A stretch of DNA of 8,999 nucleotides from Treponema sp. GTDB lineage: Bacteria; Spirochaetota; Spirochaetia; Treponematales; Breznakiellaceae. This document shows, one piece after another, positions 6,090 to 8,999 of this stretch (the stretch's first letter is position 1; each line of letters starts with the position of its first letter). Below the pieces are notes generated by a model. The model made no database searches. It was not told where the DNA came from and saw only the letters and a program-made list of their open reading frames with translations. The DNA lies in contig JAIROH010000047.1 of NCBI GenBank assembly GCA_031257595.1, positions 1 through 8,999 of the forward strand. The letters run 5' to 3'. A program made the position numbers and the translations under genes.

Positions 6090-6158
6090 TTCCGAAAACG
6101 AAAAAACGCCTGCAAAAATGTATCGGCGGGACGAGGGACGGTATTTCTTGCCTGAGCC

Positions 6159-6187
6159 TTGACGTTTTTCCGCTTCTGTGTTAGAAA
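6159..6187 (+). promoter_or_regulatory. Weak promoter-like sequence in the gap
   Basis: TTGACG (6159-6164) and TAGAAA (6182-6187, 4 of 6) with a 17-nt spacer. If active it would transcribe the microsatellite and hairpins toward the BIG_2 lipoprotein gene. Support is consensus only. Confidence 0.2.
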
Positions 6188-6268
6188 AAAGTCATGGTAC
6201 GACAAACGGTACTTTCTACCGAACCTGGTTCTACTTTTTTAAAAAAAATACCGCTAAATAGCGATCTG

Positions 6269-6323
<55 letters not shown>

Positions 6324-6348
6324 TACTTACCTTTACTTATATTTAAGC

Positions 6349-6379
6349 TTTTTCCAAAACCAGGTTGGGTTTGGAAAAA
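6349..6379. repeat. Hairpin TTTTTCCAAA/TTTGGAAAAA
   Basis: A 10-bp perfect stem (6349-6358 with 6370-6379); ACC and GGT in the loop can add pairs. The sequence resembles the TTTCAAAA-type stems at 5970 and 6477, suggesting one repeat family. Confidence 0.6.
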
Positions 6380-6398
6380 ACGGCAGAATTTTCCGGTC

Positions 6399-6457
6399 CG
6401 GATTCTTCCGTAAACGGTGTGTCCGAAAAGACACGCCGCCAGAGGATGTAGAATCCG
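6399..6457. repeat. Two-level nested hairpin
   Basis: Outer stem CGGATTCT (6399-6406) with AGAATCCG (6450-6457). The inner stem CGGTGTGTC (6415-6423) pairs with GACACGCCG (6430-6438) through one G-U pair, loop CGAAAA. Compatible with a structured RNA or with another decayed palindromic element. Confidence 0.5.
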
Positions 6458-6476
6458 CGAACCGCCTGTCACGTAC

Positions 6477-6522
6477 ACAGGGTTTTTTCAAAATCCGATA
6501 TTTTGAAAAAACCCTGTTTTTT
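6477..6522 (+). terminator. 18-bp perfect hairpin with T6, terminator or attenuator-like
   Basis: ACAGGGTTTTTTCAAAAT (6477-6494) is perfectly complementary to 6500-6517, with a 5-nt loop CCGAT, and the stem runs into TTTTTT (6517-6522). On the plus strand this has the form of an intrinsic terminator. It lies 86 nt before the BIG_2 lipoprotein ATG, with no plus-strand gene in front of it, so it could insulate that gene or attenuate a transcript that starts upstream. It might also be one more palindromic repeat. Confidence 0.5.
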
Positions 6523-6607
6523 GCACATTTTTCTCCGTGCATCAGGTCCCGTTATCACCGCACTCCGCGTTGTGAAGGGGCCTCTGTTTTTTTATAAGGA
6601 GACATGC

Positions 6608-8197
6608 ATGAACAGGAAAAAACACGGTTCCGTTATTGCGGGACTCCTCCTGCTTGGTCTGGTTTTTCTGTGGGGCTGCTCAAGTTCCACGGAACCGCAG
6701 TCGGGTCCGGATCCAGTTGCGGTAACCGGTGTAACGCTGGGTATCGAGGGCGGTAATCTCAATATAGTTGTCAATGCCGCCAAACGGTTGGTGTGGGTTG
6801 TCAGCCCCGCGGACGCCACAGTCAAAGGGGTAACGTTTAGTTCCGGTACCGAAAGTGTCGCCACGGTAAGTTCCGGCGGACTGGTAACGGCAGTATCGGC
6901 GGGGAACGCGGTGATAACGGTTACTACCGACGACGGCGCCAAGACCGCCACCGTGAATGTTACGGTTGTCGCGGCGGAGAAGTCCTTAACGGGTATCTCG
7001 ATTACCGACGGCCCTACCCTGACATTGACCGGGCCGGAATCGAAGACGCTGGGCGTTACCCTTACGCCGACAGACGCTACCGACGATATTGTCTGGTCGT
7101 CAAGCGATGGCGCTACAGTTGCGGTAAACAGCGGCGGTACGGCAACCGCGAAAAAGGCGGGTACGGCGACAATAACGGCCGCAAAAAAAGAAAGCGACGG
7201 TACGTCTAGTACAATGGTAAAAGCTTCCATTACGATAACCGTAGCGGAACCCCAAAAAGGCATCAAAATAACGGGTTTATCGGCAATGAACGGTAAGAAT
7301 GTTAACCTGTCGATTTTCGATAAAAATTCCCTGGAAGAAATTCTTGTGGATACTGATGATTATATAGCCAGGACCCAAGGTACGATCTCCGGCGGTGTTG
7401 TAGATATGGTATTGGCGGATTCGGGCAATAATCCATGGACGGGAACCGGTAATTATTTGGTTAGTTTTTCAATAGACAACAAATCCTACATATCAAACGG
7501 TAAAGTGTCTTTTTTGTTTGCCAAGGCCCGGCCGGAACTTTCCCTCGGTAATTTTAGCGAAGTATCCTCGGGAGGAGGAGGAAACGAATCACCGGTGGAA
7601 CATCGGGGAACATGGAAAAAAGGAGACATTACGCTTACGATTATGGCTACTCAAATCAAAGTTTCCGGCGCTGGCTGGGCTAATGGGACGTTCCAAATAG
7701 GAGGGGTTTCTCCCAAGTCGGAGTATTATCACTATTGGTATTACAACGATAATACCGGGATCGATGATCCATTCGGTATTGATTGTAAATTGAACGATGG
7801 GAAACTTTTTATAAATGACAAAAGTGGTCCAAGCGAACTACATGGTACCTGGACAAAACAAGCGGGATCTGGGCCTACCGGCAAATCCATCACGATAACC
7901 GGTATACCCGGAACGGGAAACGGTAAGGGGTATCAGTTGGGCCTTAGCCTTGATAAAACAACCCTGTTTCAGGGATATTCTGTCGCCGGTGTAATGGGTA
8001 CAGTTTCGGGAAACGCGATAACGGGAGAGTTACAGAGTTATGGGTCTTTCAACGCCGGCACGTCCTATTATGTCGGAATTGTGATTGGTACCCAGACTTC
8101 TTATTCTAGGTATGTATCGAAGACTACGGTGTCTTTTTCAGGTGCTACCACCTCCCTTTCCTTCAACGACTTTGACGCCGCCAGTACCGAGCCGTAA
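6608..8197 (+). CDS. BIG_2-domain surface lipoprotein with duplicated C-terminal domain
   Basis: 529 residues. The ATG at 6608 is chosen because AAGGAG (6596-6601) precedes it by 6 nt and it starts a lipoprotein signal peptide: MNRKKHG, a hydrophobic run, and LWGC with lipidated Cys24. After a Ser/Pro linker come two immunoglobulin-like BIG_2 domains at about 37-121 and 125-213 (VTGVTLGIEGG to VNVTVV; LTGISITDGP to ITITVAE), with the typical TVSSGGLVTAVSAGNAVITV pattern. Residues 218-318 and 426-523 are two copies of one unnamed beta domain (ITG, NGK, GTxSG, GT/GNYxV, YxSxxxVSF, LSLxxF). Between them, 332-417 is a different domain framed by GTWKKGD and GTWTK, rich in Tyr/Trp at 373-379. BIG_2 domains occur in bacterial adhesins and surface proteins; adhesion is inferred. 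The frame is open upstream to 6503 but that part lacks a ribosome site. Confidence 0.88.
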   Translation: MNRKKHGSVIAGLLLLGLVFLWGCSSSTEPQSGPDPVAVTGVTLGIEGGNLNIVVNAAKRLVWVVSPADATVKGVTFSSGTESVATVSSGGLVTAVSAGNAVITVTTDDGAKTATVNVTVVAAEKSLTGISITDGPTLTLTGPESKTLGVTLTPTDATDDIVWSSSDGATVAVNSGGTATAKKAGTATITAAKKESDGTSSTMVKASITITVAEPQKGIKITGLSAMNGKNVNLSIFDKNSLEEILVDTDDYIARTQGTISGGVVDMVLADSGNNPWTGTGNYLVSFSIDNKSYISNGKVSFLFAKARPELSLGNFSEVSSGGGGNESPVEHRGTWKKGDITLTIMATQIKVSGAGWANGTFQIGGVSPKSEYYHYWYYNDNTGIDDPFGIDCKLNDGKLFINDKSGPSELHGTWTKQAGSGPTGKSITITGIPGTGNGKGYQLGLSLDKTTLFQGYSVAGVMGTVSGNAITGELQSYGSFNAGTSYYVGIVIGTQTSYSRYVSKTTVSFSGATTSLSFNDFDAASTEP

Positions 8198-8207
8198 TGT
8201 AAACGCC

Positions 8208-8252
8208 TGGCGGTTTTCCGCCAAGCCTGTCCGGTTTCCGGGCAGGCTTTTT
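8208..8252 (+). terminator. Intrinsic terminator of the BIG_2 lipoprotein gene
   Basis: Two hairpins follow the stop: TGGCGG-TTTT-CCGCCA (8208-8223), then GCCTGTCCGG-TTT-CCGGGCAGGC (8225-8247, ten pairs including one U-G) directly followed by TTTTT (8248-8252). The second is a textbook rho-independent terminator. The convergent phosphatase gene ends 19 nt beyond, but on the minus strand no T-run follows the stem. Confidence 0.9.
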
Positions 8253-8270
8253 GTTTCCGCCGGAAAGCGG

Positions 8271-8999
8271 TTACAGCGCCTCTTCCAGCCAGACGGCCTT
8301 TCCGTCCTTTTCGCGGGCAAGACGCGGCGCCGTGGTATAGCCGGCGTTCAGCATCGCGGCCCTGGCTTCCTCGTAGTGGCCGCCGAGGTGTTCGGCGCTG
8401 TGGGCGTCCGCGGTAATGATAACGGGAATGTTTCGTTCTTCAAGGAGCTTAAGGACGGCCGGCGAAGGATACGGCTCCAATGTACGGCCCCTGTTCATGC
8501 CGCCGGTATTTACTTCAACGACAAACGGAAAAGCCCCGTCTCCGGGCGAACCGGGGCTTTGCCCCGCGGATATGGCGCGGGATGTATTCGCGCGGCGGGC
8601 GGCAAGACAATCCGCCGTTTCCAGAAGCCGTTTTTGATAGCCGGGATCTTCCGGGGAAAAAAACCGGTAACGCCCGTTGTTTTTCTTTACCAGATCAAGA
8701 TGGCCGGCAATATCAAAACCGCCCTCCCGAATCATGCCGCGGTACGCGTCGTAGTACGCATTGTAGAGCGCCGTTCCGTCGCCGTCAAAAAGATCCTTAA
8801 AACCGGCAAGGAATTCTTCGTCCGGGGCGTCAACGGTAAACCCGCTTTCGGGCGAAACCACGTAGTGTACCGAACCGATGATATAATCCAGGGGAAGGCT
8901 TTGATAGTCCCTGTCCGACGGTCCGCAAAGCCCCTGTATATAGTCGACTTCAAGACCAAGAAATACATCGAGCGTTCCCCGCCAGCGTTTTTTTGCCGC
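8271..8999 (-). CDS. PHP-family histidinol-phosphatase-like protein, N-terminus beyond the right edge
   Basis: The frame is open from 8999 to the TAA at 8271, giving 242 residues of a protein whose relatives (HisK-type histidinol phosphatases) have about 270-280, so roughly the first 35-40 residues with the initial HxH motif are missing. An internal GTG at 8861 is not the start, because conserved motifs lie before it: GLEVDYI and DYIIGSVHYV with a metal-binding His. Further PHP motifs follow: GHLDLVKK, then VEVNTGGMNRG, and ITADAHS with Asp and His ligands, followed by EHLGG. The family is metal dependent and hydrolyses histidinol phosphate in histidine synthesis, but many PHP proteins act on other phosphoesters; without neighbouring his genes the substrate is unproven. 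It converges with the BIG_2 lipoprotein gene. Confidence 0.87.
   Translation of the reverse strand, partial: AAKKRWRGTLDVFLGLEVDYIQGLCGPSDRDYQSLPLDYIIGSVHYVVSPESGFTVDAPDEEFLAGFKDLFDGDGTALYNAYYDAYRGMIREGGFDIAGHLDLVKKNNGRYRFFSPEDPGYQKRLLETADCLAARRANTSRAISAGQSPGSPGDGAFPFVVEVNTGGMNRGRTLEPYPSPAVLKLLEERNIPVIITADAHSAEHLGGHYEEARAAMLNAGYTTAPRLAREKDGKAVWLEEAL

Noticed and set aside
5984..6205. Minus-strand frame of 73 codons across the MITE-like element
   Set aside because: It would start with TTG without a ribosome site and reads through three hairpins, as expected for a repeat and not a gene.
6570..6598. TTGTGA-17-TATAAG as promoter of the BIG_2 gene
   Set aside because: The -10 overlaps the AAGGAG ribosome site, so a transcript starting there would lack the site that best defines the gene start.
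6592..7266. Minus-strand frame of 224 codons, Val/Ala/Thr-rich, opposite the BIG_2 domains
   Set aside because: Antisense image of repetitive Thr/Val codons in a gene with a clear lipobox and ribosome site.

Overview
The window reads as a stretch of a moderately GC-rich spirochaete chromosome, most likely a gut-type Treponema. This is inferred from the gene set and not from any database match. The clues are a def-fmt-PASTA gene order, two large surface lipoproteins of the DUF5018/BspA-LRR and BIG_2 kinds, an Uma2-type orphan nuclease, and long gaps full of hairpins.

Layout. 1-2994 (minus strand) is a four-gene operon: peptide deformylase (def), methionyl-tRNA formyltransferase (fmt), a membrane-anchored PASTA protein, and a secreted protein of unknown function that runs off the left edge. 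A sigma70-like promoter sits directly at the def start. 3086-3621 (plus) holds a compact DksA/TraR-type zinc-finger regulator with its own TTGACA promoter and a 12-bp hairpin after it. 3728-4877 (minus) is a DUF5018-like plus BspA-type leucine-rich lipoprotein. Its promoter, ribosome site and ATG are intact, but a run of ten C (coding strand) puts the ATG out of frame with the lipoprotein. This is the strongest candidate for something unusual here, a phase-variable ON/OFF switch, unless it is a homopolymer sequencing error. 4950-5120 is a long imperfect inverted repeat. 5396-5899 (minus) encodes an Uma2-family PD-(D/E)XK protein. 5900-6607 is a gene-free stretch with a 127-bp MITE-like element, a (CT)13 microsatellite and several strong hairpins. 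6608-8197 (plus) encodes a BIG_2 lipoprotein of 529 residues with an internal domain duplication, followed by a clear intrinsic terminator. 8271-8999 (minus) is a PHP-family histidinol-phosphatase-like gene missing its N-terminus at the right edge.

How the parts fit. def and fmt act on the same N-formyl-methionine cycle, fmt adding the formyl group to initiator tRNA and def removing it after translation. The DksA-like protein would tune RNA polymerase in response to starvation. The two lipoproteins are surface or periplasmic and each lies near a simple-sequence tract, which fits variable expression of surface proteins. Two minus-strand genes (def and the Uma2 gene) have a -10 box so close to the ATG that their mRNAs may be leaderless.
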